64,000 nucleotides of DNA from Pyrus communis (taxonomy: Eukaryota; Streptophyta; Magnoliopsida; Rosales; Rosaceae): contig NC_084815.1 of assembly GCF_963583255.1 (NCBI RefSeq), positions 6,185,724-6,249,723 on the forward strand, given 5' to 3'. The notes beneath the pieces are model-generated. The model saw only the letters and a program-made list of their open reading frames with translations, made no database searches and was not told where the DNA came from. The position numbers and the translations under genes were made by a program. Shown piece by piece: positions 13,173 to 24,456 of the stretch (the first letter of the stretch is position 1; the number at the start of each line of letters is the position of its first letter).

Positions 13173-14099
13173 GTTTTTTTTTTTGTGGGTTGGGACAAGA
13201 ACTTGGTTTAAAAAGTGAGCTTAAATTAGGGCCCTCCATAATTGTATGTAAAAGCTCATGGACCCCCAGCATCCAGGAACCCACATCAAAGAAAGCATCT
13301 CAATCACAAGATTAACAAGCACTTATCCAAAAGCACCTATAACTTATAATTTTTAACAGGAGTATTAGATGTTTGAGTCATAATAATTTCTCCTGTCGAA
13401 TGATCACAACTTTCTTGGAGCTTAGTGGTTGATTAATTGTTTGGCGGTCCATTTGATTTGCTAATGCTAAATGCTAATCCCCTTTCTCTTCTTTCTTTTT
13501 TCTTTCTGTTCAACATAATCTGCATTATTAGAGTCCCATATTACAGATTAAATATCTTTTAATCACATCAACGTTTAATTCAGTGTAATCATTCTTTAAC
13601 AAGTTGGACAATTAGTTTCATAATCCAACATGTTACGTGTTGATTTTGTGAATCAAAATTATTGATATGTTATAATAAAGTATATTTAAATGCGTAATTA
13701 ATTATAGATTAACAACATTTGGTTCTGTGACATTGATAGCGTGAGAAAGGAGGGCAGGATTGGAATTTTGAAAATATCATTTCATAGCTATTGTTCACCC
13801 GTGTTATGAGATAAAAAAAAGTCGGTTTTTTAAAATTGCCTTTTGTTGCTTTAGCTTTTTGGCCTTTTTTTTTTCCACTCAAATCATGATAAAAGATGAT
13901 TACAAGTGTTTACCAAACACCCAAAACACCCCAACATTTTTTGATACCCGATTTTTTTTTTAAAAAGTTCAGCTGTACCAAACTGGTACTAAGTATCCCA
14001 TAAAAAGATTGCAATGTCAATTTTGCAATTTGTAATATATTTAAATGTAACTCAACTCTTAAGTTGTCCGTTAAATTTTATGGTTTTGTACTATGTAAT

Positions 14100-15300
14100 T
14101 GTTTGGGCCCAAATTAATGGATTTGGTCGAAGTAAGGTCATAAGTTCGGCCCATGATTAAACATCTTAGCCCAACATAGAATACTTTGGTCGAGTTTGAT
14201 TTGATGAAGGATACTTCAATTTCAAAGGTGGATTTAGCTAAGTTCTGATTCAATTAGGAATCCTCAAAGATCAGGATAGTGTGAGAATATTCCTAACATT
14301 CTAAGGGTCTGGTTAAAACAAGGAAATGGATTGGATACCAAAAGATGGATAGGTTCAAAGTCCCAGGTCCAATGGTAATGATTGACTCCGATTCGTGTAA
14401 GAAGATATTTCATTCAGGATATGCCAAGGAAGTTTAGTCTGAATAGGATTCTACTCCGGCGCCAGGAAAAAGTGTACTATAAATAGAAGAGGATGTGCAA
14501 TGTTCAAGACCTCTTTAAACACACACACAAATTTGCACTACGCAAACTCTCTCATTCTTGAGAAAACACTGACCTTTCCAACTTCGTCAAGCACTCCTTC
14601 AGTTAGTCTTAACAGTATTGTGGTTAACGACAGGTGACACCTTCAATTAGTCTTAACAGCATTGGAGCCGTAGAATCAAGTGACCGATGAGCACCTTCCA
14701 TTAGTCTTAACAACATTGCTTCGAGACCCACTGGTTATTTATCAAAGTCTAGGCCAGTAAAGAGTCCTTGAGTCCTTGTTGGAAAAAGTCACTTCGTTAG
14801 CCTTCTTGACGAGGTGTTACCAAGTTACATTATTCAACGCATTGAAAGCCAAATTTATTTTATGATTGGATACTCACAAATACATTGCATAATTCGACAT
14901 TCCAACGGCCAAACCACATTTACAATCAAGAAAATTATCTTTTTTGAGTATTTGTGTCCGTATAGTGTGGTACTAATTCGGCGTAGTTATATTTGTACAA
15001 ATATAATTACAACGGTCGAAACTGGTGCTGACAATTCGTGAACTTCGAAGAAACTAGCAGCCTTGCCTTCAGGCTCTAGAACCCAGAGGCAGAGACGAGT
15101 TCCTTTCTCGGCGGCAATCACAAGATAGAAGTCAACAGTGCGTTCAACACCACCACCACCACCACCACCACATTCATTCACTCATTGATCGAGCTTGGTC
15201 ATCAGGTTGGCATGCCCCGCATTCAACAGAATGACGTAGTTAGCTCATTAGCTATTTGGTCTACACGCCACGTAGGCTTGGTAATTATTTAGGATCAACA
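14100..15300 (+). mobile_element. Solo LTR, about 1.2 kb, family shared with 50407-53400
   Basis: The element starts TGTTTGGGCCCAAATT and ends AGGATCAACA (TG...CA). Flanks GTAAT (14095-14099) and ATAAT (15301-15305) are an imperfect 5-bp target duplication. A TATA-like CTATAAATAG at 14478-14486 is followed by a CA-rich stretch, as in an LTR promoter read on the plus strand. Long stretches match 52610-53400, for example GGATACTCACAA, ACCACATTTAC, TTGTGTCCGTATAG, GTGAACTTCG, CTTCAGGCTCTAGAACCC and CCACGTAGGCTTGGTA. No internal retrotransposon coding region adjoins it, so recombination has left one LTR. An HHHHHH-like CACCAC run lies near 15147-15170. Confidence 0.8.
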
Positions 15301-15875
15301 ATAATGCATGGAGACAAACTTCTTACATGTATGCAAATTTGCACTCGTGCATGATGTCATAATAAATCCTCGAAGGTAAATAAACAAGTTAATAGTCGTG
15401 CACTACAAATATGTGTTTAGTCAAGTTAGTTAGAGTATGTGCCTTTTTTATTTGCACCAAAGTTCAAATCTCGTTTCACATAGTTTAGATGAATGTAGTA
15501 TTGATTATCCATCATTTGTTTAAAAAAAAATGTTTTGTCATACTAAAACAAATCGGAAATCTTTTATATTTTCTTTATACAAGTGATAAATCTAAACCAT
15601 TTCAATTTACAAGAAAGAAATTCAAACTCAAGCGTGAAAGAATGATCACGCTATTCTGATCAATTGACCTAATTCAGATATACAAACTTTTATTTTAGTG
15701 GTAGGTGGTTTATAGTGACAAACTTCACAAGAACTACATTGTCACTTCACATGTAAGAGTGGGGGGAAATGCACCCAATTTGGCTTGTAGTCATAAGCCA
15801 CCCGTGGGAATATATGCCCCAAGTAAAGCCAGGAAGCCACCACCACTTCTTCTTCTACCTAGATCTGGACACTTT

Positions 15876-15968
<93 letters not shown>

Positions 15969-16332
15969 GCCAAATCTCCATTAACTTGATAGTGCTTACA
16001 TACAATTAACACAAAGATACTTTTATTTATTTGTTCGTTCTTTCTTTCTTTCTTTCTTTTTGATGCTTTTGTGATGTTTGGCACATAGAAAAAGGTATGC
16101 ATTTTATGGGAAGATAAATGCCATTATTTGTTGTTGTTTGGTTGGTTGGGTCTTCTTTGTCTCCTTTTATTTTCATTTTCCTCATTGGAATTAAATACAT
16201 GAAAATTATATCCTAACCAACTGCCTTGTGGATTTCCTTTGTGCTTCTTCAGGATTGTATTTAGCTTCTATAAATAGATACTTCAACAAAAAAAATATAT
16301 AAATAAACTTATCCACTCAATCAACTTCTCAA
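15301..16332. other. Intergenic spacer
   Basis: No gene is seen. The long CT microsatellite at 15879-15966 makes several frames look open (runs of Ser-Leu or Glu-Arg), but these are not genes. The stretch near 15420-15530 has a SINE-like AAGTTCAAATCTCG and an A-rich end, too diverged to call. Confidence 0.6.
15879..15966 (+). repeat. Long CT microsatellite, about 44 units
   Basis: An uninterrupted TC/CT tract of about 88 bp, the longest simple repeat in the window. GA/CT tracts this long are highly polymorphic and can form triplex (H-DNA) structures. Confidence 0.97.
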
Positions 16333-16858
16333 GACAAATTTATTTGGGGACCAAATGCAAATGGTAAGTTTATAGTTAAATCAGCTACTTGGATTCAATC
16401 TAAGGGAGTGGATGATTCTAATAAGCAAAAATTGTTGAATAAAATTTGGAAATTTAACCTCCCTCCGAAAGTGAAGATGTTTAGTTGGCTTTTAATGAAA
16501 GCATGTCTGCAAATATTGATGCTAAACGCCTTTTTGCATGGGAATAAGATTATCTCCCTTCATATTCCCATTCCCTTCCCTCCCTTCATCTCATATTTGT
16601 CTTTTGTCTTTTAGATCTATCAAAAATCAATATAAGATGTTGACGTGGCTTAAATCTAGCCATTCCAATAGGAGAGGAGAGAAGGGGAGAGAGAGATTAG
16701 GATGAGAGAGAATCCTCCTCCTACTGCATGAGAGATGATGAAGATCAAAACCATATTTTTTTTTTACAATGTGACTTTGTGAAAGGAGTTTGGAGATAAC
16801 ATAATGACAATCAGTTTAATAATGTGGATAACTTTCACTGTATCCTGAATTGGCTTGA
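16333..16858 (+). pseudogene. LINE (L1-type) 3' remnant with zf-RVT domain
   Basis: From 16333 one frame reads DKFIWGPNANGKFIVKSA, then KIWKFNLPPKVKMFSWLLMK and CLQILMLNAFLHGN. This is the reverse-transcriptase zinc-binding (zf-RVT) region found after the RT domain in plant LINEs. Further down, a different frame gives FLQCDFVKGVWR (about 16760-16795), the usual 'C..v..vW' segment of the same region. The frame is broken and the sequence is cut at 16859 by the copia LTR. Upstream RT and endonuclease are absent. Confidence 0.7.
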
Positions 16859-17070
16859 TGTAGAAAACCAAACTAAGGTGAGAAAAATATTTCTGAAAGC
16901 ATTGATTTTCATTGCTTCATTCCTCGGTATAAATAGTTACATAAGATTAAGTTACAGGAGTCCTATTAGAATTTTAAGTTCCAATCTATATCAGATACAA
17001 GAGATAATGAATATCAACATAAGTCAAAATATAATTCTAAGTGTAATGTATGTTGGACTCTTGTTTAACA
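16859..17070 (-). repeat. 3' LTR of the copia element
   Basis: On the minus strand the LTR starts TGTTAAACAAGAGTCC at 17070, right after the polypurine tract TTTGCGGGGGGA (about 17071-17082). It ends TTTTCTACA at 16859. It contains CTATTTATACC, a usual position for a short copia LTR promoter element. Length is 212 bp. Confidence 0.75.
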
Positions 17071-17082
17071 TCCCCCCGCAAA

Positions 17083-17465
17083 CTTGGCATCAAAGGATGA
17101 ACAAGTTTGAACCAAAGAAGAAGATGACATGGCTTGAGAAGGCCCTTGGTGAGTAAGTCGGGAGGCTGGTCGACAGATGGTAGAAATTGAACCTGGTAAC
17201 TGCCCAAAGCTACATGTTCACGGACGAAGTGGTAATCTAACTCAATGTGGCGAATCCGAGCATGAAATACGGGGTTTGCTGCCATGTAAGTGGTACTGAG
17301 GTTGTCACAGTAAAGATGAATGGGAAACTGAGCAGCAATACCTAACTCAGAAAACATATAAGAGAGCCACGTAGTTTCAACACACGTATAAGATAAAGCT
17401 TTATATTTAGACTTAGCACTGGACTTGGAGATCGTTGGTTGTTTCTTGGAGCACCATGACACCAT
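17083..17465 (-). pseudogene. Copia RNase H domain
   Basis: The reading shows SKYKALSYTCVETTWL, YCDNLSTTYMAANPVFHAR, RHIELDYHFVREHV and DQPPDLLTKGL. These are the copia RNase H signatures (C-D-N-x-S, H-x-R-x-x-H-I-E, D-x-x-x-D-x-x-T-K). It is separated from the RT piece by a gap in frame (about 17466-17747). Confidence 0.9.
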
Positions 17466-17747
17466 ATTACTATCATGGTAAATTAAATAACCTATTGTTG
17501 AGAAACGAATATCGACATAACCAGCCTAATCCGCATATGAATAAGCTGAAATACAAGAGTGGAGAGGTTGGGATGAAGCAACAACCCATGAGTAATCAAG
17601 CTTTTGATATACCACAAAATGCGTTTAATGGCCAGAAGGTGTGGCCGGTGAGGAGAAGCCATAAACTAGGCTACACTGTTGACAACAAATGATATATCTG
17701 GCTGGGTTAAGGTCAAGTATTAAAGACAACCAACTAGAGCTCGAAAT

Positions 17748-18229
17748 TCAGTGAGGGAGGAAATAACCATCATTAGCCGAGAAGGAAGTCTTTGCAGCAA
17801 CATGAGTATAACATGGCTTACAGTCAACCATGTTTGCTCGCTTCAATGAATCATATGCATATTTTGTTTGGGAGAAATGAACACCGGTAGTGGTGGTTTG
17901 TACCTGAATACCCAAAAAATAATGTAAATGACCTAAGTTCTTCAAGTTAAAAACAGAACCCAGAGCTTGTATAAAGTCTTGTAAAAGTGTAGGATCACTG
18001 CCTGTCAAGACTATATCATCAACGTAGAGTACGAGCACTATAGTATGAGTACCACATTTGAAAGTGAAGAGGGAATTGTCGGCTTGACTTTGAACAAAGC
18101 CGTAGGAAGATAGGAATGAAATGAACCTTGTAAACCAGGGCCGAGGTGCCTGTCGCCGTAGAGTGCCTTTACGAGTTGGCAAACATGGTGTGGATACTGA
18201 GGATGGATGAAACCACGTGGTTGGGACAT
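17748..18229 (-). pseudogene. Copia reverse transcriptase domain, partial
   Basis: The reading contains the catalytic motif as VLYVDDIVLTGSD, followed by LGHLHYFLGIQV and FSQTKYAYDSLKRANM. This is the palm and thumb part of copia RT. The upstream part (VYMSQPRGF..., LVKALYGD...) is in a second frame (18038-18229), so at least one frameshift lies near 18170. Confidence 0.92.
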
Positions 18230-18537
18230 GTAAACCTTCTCCTGAAGATGGCCATGTAAGAACGCATTTTTGACGTCAAGTTGTCGAAGTTACCAGCCCT
18301 TGGACAATGCGAGACTCAAAACAGTTGGAATTGTTGGAGGTTTTACCATTGGGCTCAACATTTCATCGAAATCAATCCTGGGTTGCTAATGAAAGCACTT
18401 GGCCACCAATTAAGCTTTATAATGTTTGATGGTGCCATCAGCGTTGCACTTACAACGATAGACCTATTTGCAACCTATTTTGTGTTGAGTAGGAGAAGAA
18501 GGAACAAGGACCCATGTATTATTTTTCAGTAGGGCAT

Positions 18538-18875
18538 TAATCTCCTTTGCCATGGCTCTACGTTATTCTTGGTGACTATTCGCCTGAGAAAAACAAGTTG
18601 GCTTAGTAGTAGATAAAAAAAGATTCAAGGTGTGAGGAAGGGGATAACGGATGGAGCTATCACTCCATGTTTTTTGTTTCCATGTGCCATATCTAGAGTG
18701 GGTGACTAATCTCCTCTGCCATAGCTTCACGCTATTTTGGGTGACGATTCGCCTGAGAAAAACAAGTTGGCTCGTTAGTAGATAAAAAAATATTCAAGGC
18801 GTGAGGAAGGAGATAACAGATGGAGCGATCACTCCATGTTTTTTGTTTCCGTGTGCCATATCTGGAGCGGGTGAC
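18538..18875 (-). repeat. 169-bp tandem duplication inside the copia element
   Basis: The segment beginning TAATCTCCT at 18538 recurs at 18707, with shared blocks GCCTGAGAAAAACAAGTTGG and CACTCCATGTTTTTTG. The copies differ at roughly a tenth of positions. It falls between integrase and RT, and 169 is not a multiple of 3, so it breaks the frame by itself. Confidence 0.9.
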
Positions 18876-18910
18876 CATAGGATGCGATGGGGCGGGCTGG
18901 GGTGGTGGCG

Positions 18911-19725
18911 CTACAGCAGGAACTGGTGGAGGAGACTACGATAAAGCAAAAGTGGGACAAGAGCAATAAAGTCTGTTGCTAAGGAAGAAGGCATGAGCCT
19001 TGGTGTGGGTGTCACTTGTGATAAGTATTGTGGACCTTGGGCTAAAAGATCAGGAGATGAAGTCTGAGCAGTTGATGTAGTGCTTGGAGCAATGACACAA
19101 CTGGAAAGCTCCACATAGGATGATGGGGCGGGATCTATGAGCTTGTGAAAGGGAAACTTAGCTTTGTTGAAGACAACATGACGTGAAATATCAACACATC
19201 CCGATTTTGGATCAAGGCACCTGTAACCCTTATGAGAAGAACTGTATCCCACAAAAGCACACTTAATGAAGCGAGGTGTTAGTTTGTTTTTAACATAATT
19301 GCCTAAATAAGGGAAACAGAGGCATCCAAAGGTATGTAAATGAGTGTAAGATGGTGAACGGCCAAATAAAAGAGTGTGTGGGGTGGACCAAGATAGGGTA
19401 AATGTGGGAAGTAAATTAATAAGGTGAACAGAAGTGAGTACGGCTTCAACCCATAACATGAGTGAGGCTTTGGCGGGAGTTAGTAAGTTCGGGTCATGTC
19501 AGCAATGTAGTGGTGCTTGCGCTTAGCAAGCCCATTTTGTTGGGGCATGTAAGGACACGAAAACCGTTGTTGAATGCCAATGAGATGAAGAAATTCAGAC
19601 ATATAATGATTTACGTACTTAGTGCCACCATCACTTTGTAAATATTTAATAGAAGCATTAAATAAATTTTTAGTCATAGCCACAGAGGTTTGATAGTGTA
19701 AGAAGACTTCAGATTTGTTCTTCAT
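18911..19725 (-). pseudogene. Copia integrase core and C-terminal region, frame-broken
   Basis: The upstream piece (19480-19725) contains LQSDGGTKYVN and PQQNGLAKRKHHYI, the second catalytic Asp and the Glu-bearing region. The usual N-G-x-x-E-R-K has become N-G-L-A-K-R-K, so the catalytic Glu is lost. The next piece (18911-19459) has HTFGCLCFPYL, FIKCAFVGYSSSHKGYRCLD and ISRHVVF, the conserved copia segment after the core. The two are in different frames. Confidence 0.9.
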
Positions 19726-19776
19726 AGGGTAAATCCATGAGTAACAAGAATAATCCTTAGTAAAAAGGACATAATA

Positions 19777-20539
19777 TTAATAACTAGAAACAGAATCAAC
19801 GGTGGACATCCATACATCAGAGTGAATGATGAAAAAAGGAAAAAGAGCATGTTTATTATTTAATTGAAAAGGGACCTGGGTGGATTTCCCTAAAGCACAA
19901 CTCTTACAAAAAGAATGAGAAATAGTAGAATAGGTACCTAGACTAGAAGTTAAACGCGATAGCACAAATGGAGACGGATGACCAAGACGTTTATGACAAT
20001 CAACGGATGATGCAGTGAGAGCTTTAGGGGGTGAAACCGACAACGGATATAGTCCATTCTTACATGGGCTGTGAAACAACAACGTACAAGTCTGTAAATC
20101 ATAAATACGATAAAAGAAAGGGAAGAAACAAATAGTGACATTATTGTCATATGTAAAACGAGCGACGGAAAGGAGATTTTTACGTAAGGAATGGACAACA
20201 AAAGACATTATGAAGAAGGAATGAAGAAGAATTGAGATCAATAGGAATTGTACCAGTGGATGCAACATTGAAAGTGTCACCATTACCCAATTCAACTGAG
20301 TTAGGCCCATGATAGCGTTGGGGATGCTGAAGAGTAGTGGCATCGTTGGTCATATGGTGGATAACACTTGTGTCGGGGAACCATATAAAAGGATCCTGAT
20401 ACTGAACAACTTGGGAGCCAGCAAACGGTGGAAACATATTTGGGCCGCCGTAACGATGAGGATAAGTGGCGGCAGGATGGTGAGTTGTTAAACAAGTAGG
20501 ACACCATGCATCAGCATTCGGTGGATAAGGGCCCAACAA
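19777..20539 (-). pseudogene. Copia protease and GAG-pre-integrase region
   Basis: The reading WFPDTSVIHHMTND is the copia protease active-site region. The family has D-S/T-G-A-T/S-x-H, so the invariant Gly is Ser here, which should kill the enzyme. Further on, KRLGHPSPFVLSRL is the H-x-x-L-G-H-P signature of the GAG-pre-integrase domain. The piece 20180-20539 and the piece 19777-20343 lie in different frames, so a frameshift has occurred. Confidence 0.85.
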
Positions 20540-20965
20540 TCCTAAACCTGCCCAAGGTCCTCTTAGAAAGCCACGGGGACCATTCCAAGGTGGTGGAGGC
20601 CCATTCCAATTTGAAGAAGCCCCATTCCAGGTTTGAACAGAAGGACGATAGTTGTGTTGAGGACGTCCAGCGCAAGAAGAACTATTGTTGCAACTATATC
20701 CACTATGGTTATTGTTAAGGCGAGTCCCATGCCAGGAGTTACCGCTGCCACGAATGGTAGAGCATTAGGGCCCACGTGAAGGAGCCTGGGTGGTGAGAAG
20801 AGCAGATTGAGAGGTGGCAGGGCCAGAGGAGGAACGAGGGTTCTACAAGTTAAAGGCGAGGATTTTAGAATGAAGTTCCTCAAAGGTGGGGTAATGGCGT
20901 GATGTTGATGATGGCAGTGCGGAGAATAGAATACTCAGGGCCAAGAACAACCGCTGATTTGTAGG
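20540..20965 (-). pseudogene. Copia gag C-terminal remnant
   Basis: On the minus strand the reading RHYPTFEELHSKILAF resembles the copia gag segment before the nucleocapsid. It is followed by an N/G/P-rich stretch (NWNGPPPPWNGPR type) in two frames. An in-frame stop and at least one shift are visible. Homology ends at about 20965, marking the 5' truncation. Confidence 0.6.
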
Positions 20966-21075
20966 GTGTTGTAATTAATTATAAGTCCTTCAAACAATAA
21001 TTAGCATGCATAGCAAAAATATCCAAAATGTGATGGTTTAATAACGATTACAAAGTCTTTGTTTACAGGTCGAAC

Positions 21076-21743
21076 AATAAGGATGGCAATAGTTCGGTTT
21101 GGGGATGGAAATGCTATATTCATCCCCATAACCCTGAAAATTATCCATATCCATAACCGCAAATTAACCATCGGGTATTATCCATAACCATATCCACTGG
21201 ATAACGGATTCTCTATCGGTTAACGGTTATATCCATCATCGTCAATACTAAAAATATATTCGGTCAATTGACATATGATAATTTAGTAAATATTAATTTC
21301 ATCATTAAATATTTGATGTATAAAATGATTTAATGAATGGATCTTGTGGAGTATAAAAATTAAAGCTAAATATTGATAATGTTGGCTGATCTTTGATATT
21401 TCCCATAAGTACCATTGAATTCTCATAGATTTTGATTCATATCAAAACTTTTGAACTTTCCCACACAATGCAATTTTTGTATTCTCAAGGTAATGGATTT
21501 GGTGAATAATGAATATACATATATATTATATAACACTTTAATATTTTATATTATTCAGTTCGGAATTGGGAACGAATATGGATTGAGGACCCTTATAACC
21601 ATTTCCAAAACCTTAGCCGGATAATATTCACTATTTTTCCGCATACCCAATATATATATATGAATTTTCGTACTCAAATCTAATCCATTTGGGCGGTTAT
21701 CCACAGTTATTGGGTTTAACGGTTAGAATTACCATTCCTATTG
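21076..21743. mobile_element. Possible non-autonomous DNA element rich in ATCC/GGAT words
   Basis: The left end AATAAGGATGGCAATAGTTCGG resembles the reverse complement of the right end (AATAGGAATGGTAATTCTAACC). The interior has repeated 'ggggatgg', 'tatccataacc' and 'gataacgg' words, typical of a widespread plant repeat type. No target duplication was found, so the boundaries are provisional. Confidence 0.4.
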
Positions 21744-21822
21744 ACAAAACATTCCCATCACACACCAACTAGCCATACATGGAAAAAATCTCAGTGCGTT
21801 GGAAACACGGCTCGGTACACCA

Positions 21823-22279
21823 AGGGTTCATTTGGAAGTGCTTTTAAAATGACTGAAAGCGCTTATAGTGAAAATGTTTTTGGAATCAATTCTAATGACT
21901 CGTTTGAATGTGCTTTTAAAATGACTGAAAGCGTTTTTAGATAAAATATTTTTGGATTGCAAAAGTACTTTAAATGCTTTCTACAAGAAACACCATTTAT
22001 GTGCTTCTTTCAGGAAGCACTTTAAATGTTTTACAGGGTTTGCTAGCATTTTTACTAAGGATTGTTTTCAAAAATATTTTCACCAAAAGTGCTTGCAGTT
22101 ATTTTAAAGGCACATCCAAACGAGTTCTAAATAAAATGCAAGTGAATTCTGGAAAAACACTTAAAGTACTTCCTGCAAAAAGCACGAGTTATGTGCTTCT
22201 TGCACGTGTTTTTAGAACTCAAAAACATTTTCGCTAAAAGCATTTTCATCTATTTTAAAAACAATTTCAAATGAGCCCT
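21823..22279. mobile_element. Nested pair of MITEs of one family
   Basis: The outer element has ends AGGGTTCATTTGGAAGTGCT and, reverse-complemented, AGGGCTCATTTGAAATTGTT, with similarity continuing over about 45 bp. Inside it, about 21898-22129 has its own inverted ends ACTCGTTTGAATGTGC and ACTCGTTTGGATGTGC. It is flanked by TTCTAATG and TTCTAAAT, which match at 6 of 8 positions, as expected for an aged hAT-type 8-bp target duplication. Both share TTTTAAAATGACTGAAAGCG, so a family member appears to have inserted into another. Confidence 0.7.
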
Positions 22280-22887
22280 ATTTGTCATAACACAAGTGGT
22301 AAAATTTTTTTTTCAAGTATCCAACCACTTACATTATAACACTTAAATATACCGACATTTGTTCTTGACACACTAAAATTTCTCCATCCCATACGTGCAA
22401 CAAATGACAAAACCAATCACTGGAATAAAAATTATACAATAAAATGGATATTAATGCAATATTTCAATTGAATGTCAAACTTGTCCACTCCAATATTCAA
22501 TAATACACATTACACAATCACCGTAAACATGATTGTGACTCTAGGGTTGGTTGTAGAAATGGTTTTTGAATTTGCCTCAGAGCTTGATTTTTTATTTTGT
22601 TTTATTTACCGACTATTTAAGAGCAAAATAGTCGTTAATTCTAGGTCATTTTTACTCCACCATTGAAGAGAGGGCAATCGAATAGCGTGGCCGTCGACGA
22701 GAAGAGGGGTGGGGGTGATGTGTCTGAGAAGTAGGAACGACGACACGCGCTGAGAAGAATGGTGGCGGAGTTCATGGCGGGTAACGGTAAGTTTGGGATG
22801 CGGTAATGGTCTGGGGAGGGGGAGTGAGTTGATCGAATTTAATGGCAAATGTTGGATTGTAGAATCTAAAAAAGAATTTGAGAGACT
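22280..22887. other. Spacer without recognised gene
   Basis: AT-rich to 22650, then a more GC-balanced stretch (22660-22840). Short open frames there show no recognisable domain and no splice or promoter support. Confidence 0.5.
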
Positions 22888-22900
22888 AAAATGTAATTCG

Positions 22901-23035
22901 GATATTAGTACTACGGTCTAATAGTGTTTATCTCTGCTTGTAAGTAAGAGATTTTAGGTTTGAATCTCGAAAGTAACGAGTTCATAACTACTTAATTCCC
23001 TCATATTCTTAGTGTAAATATATACATACAACAAC
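22901..23035 (+). mobile_element. SINE copy with target-site duplication
   Basis: Starts GATATTAGTACTACGGTCTA and continues with GCTTGTAAGTAAGAGATTTTAGGTTTGAATCTCG, which parallels the complete SINE at 37098, including the box-B-like GGTTTGAATC. It ends in an ACAACAAC tail. Flanks AAAATGTAATTCG (22888-22900) and AAAATGTGATTCG (23036-23048) agree at 12 of 13 positions, a clear target duplication. Confidence 0.8.
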
Positions 23036-23265
23036 AAAATGTGATTCGAAAATTAATTTAGTGACCATTATTTTACAATTCATTATATCATCAATTTTGG
23101 AATCCCTTTCTTGACATATGTGAACATCCAAACAAATTTAAACCCTACATACAACAACAAAATGTGATTCGAAAATTAATTTAGTGACCATTCTACAATT
23201 CATTATATCATCAATTTTGGAATCCCTTTCTTGACATATGTGAACATCCAAACAAATTTAAACCC
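23023..23265 (+). repeat. 123-bp tandem duplication next to the SINE
   Basis: Copy 1 (23023-23145) and copy 2 (23146-23265) are nearly identical apart from a 3-bp deletion (CCATTATTTTAC versus CCATTCTAC). The unit starts inside the SINE tail (TACATACAACAACAAAATG), includes the 3' target duplication and runs into the flank. It therefore arose after the SINE inserted. Confidence 0.92.
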
Positions 23266-23916
23266 TCATTTTTTTTCTTCAGATTTTGGAAAGAATGGCA
23301 TCATTGAATTCAATATCGTGATATGGGAGACTGAGTAAGCTAAATTTGGAGTACTTTAATGTCACACTAAATATGGCACCGACAATAGACGTAAGCCAAA
23401 GTCATAGGTTTAATGCAGACAATAGTGAATACTGAATACTGAATACGATGGAAGGCGGCTTTAAAGCTTTCGGTGTACCAAATTTTGATACTATTTTGAT
23501 AACTTGGCAGTGCACTCTTCTTTCTGTCCTCAAATTTGAATTATTATTATTTAGTTTAAATAAATTTAGTGTAAAATATTATTTTATAAAAGAAAAAAAA
23601 AAGAAAAAAAATCTAGAAATAAGACGATTTCTTAATCTTGGGATAGAAATAGTACATTTTGAATATGCACACGGCGTGCACACGTCATGCACAACAATTG
23701 GATAAAAATGGAATTTTTCCTACACCTTGAAATTACCAAATTTTCCTCCTATATAAATGGGTTATCTAGAAATTTCAACCCTCATTTCTCATTTTGTAGA
23801 GAGAGAAACAGAGAGGAGAGGGTGAGAAAATCTCTTTCGCCCAATTCCAATTCGAAGAACCCTAACCCACCCATCTTCTTCATCCAAGAGCTATCTCTCT
23901 AACCCACTTATCTTCT

Positions 23917-23960
<44 letters not shown>

Positions 23961-24456
23961 CCCAAGTGATTGACCTCACAACTTTAAAATCCACAAATTT
24001 AAGCTCGCAAAATTCGTTCGAGTTCGATTCGAAACCTCTAGTCAGTGGCAAGGAACATTTAAATCATATTATCTCAACTGCGGCATAAGAAAATCAAGTT
24101 CTCATCAGTAAAATCAAGTGCTAATCAATCTATGCTAACACACGAGTTCATTAAGAGAAATTCTTTTATGAACATGACTAGGTGTAATCATAATATATAT
24201 GCTCTAGTACTACAATCATGTGAAGACTGGCACTATGCGCATCACATACGAGTCCTAGTTTTCTATTGCAAACTAGAACAGGACTGGCACCTACAGTGGA
24301 TCCAAGGTGAGTGTATGATGAGATGTGAACATACACGTGAAGCCTGGCCCTTGCCCGGGGTGAGTACTACACCGGTGCAAGCATGCATGATGAGCAGGTA
24401 AAATGTATATGAACATGCCATGACAATTTATAAATCTCAACAATATAATATCACTT
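23266..24456. other. Spacer with LTR-like promoter region and CT tract
   Basis: TATATAAATGG at about 23750 is followed by a GA-rich then CT-rich leader-like stretch (23800-23960, including a CT run at about 23925-23957). This resembles the R/U5 part of a gypsy LTR or a lost gene's leader; there is no ORF to decide. The segment 24046-24136 recurs at 25523-25612 in the same orientation (AAGGAACATT..., ATCAAGTTCTCATCAGTAAAATCAAGTGCT), so both belong to one repeat family. Confidence 0.4.

Larger units (their letters stand above)
12151..14099. other. Intergenic spacer after villin
   Basis: AT-rich spacer with no gene. It contains the MITE at 12398, a GA microsatellite at about 12797-12818 and a SINE-like fragment near 13080-13172, all listed separately where supported. 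The rest (13180-14090) shows only poly-T/poly-A runs. Confidence 0.6.
16859..20965 (-). mobile_element. Ty1/copia retrotransposon, 5'-truncated and decayed
   Basis: On the minus strand the order is gag, protease, GAG-pre-integrase, integrase, reverse transcriptase, RNase H, PPT and 3' LTR, the copia order. Homology stops inside gag near 20965 and no 5' LTR follows. Several frameshifts and stops separate the domains, so it is not autonomous. It was apparently inserted into the LINE remnant ending at 16858. Individual domains are listed separately. Confidence 0.9.

Noticed and set aside
15705..16102. Open frames of repeated Ser-Leu or Glu-Arg on both strands
   Set aside because: They are produced by the CT microsatellite and have no start, domain or splice support.
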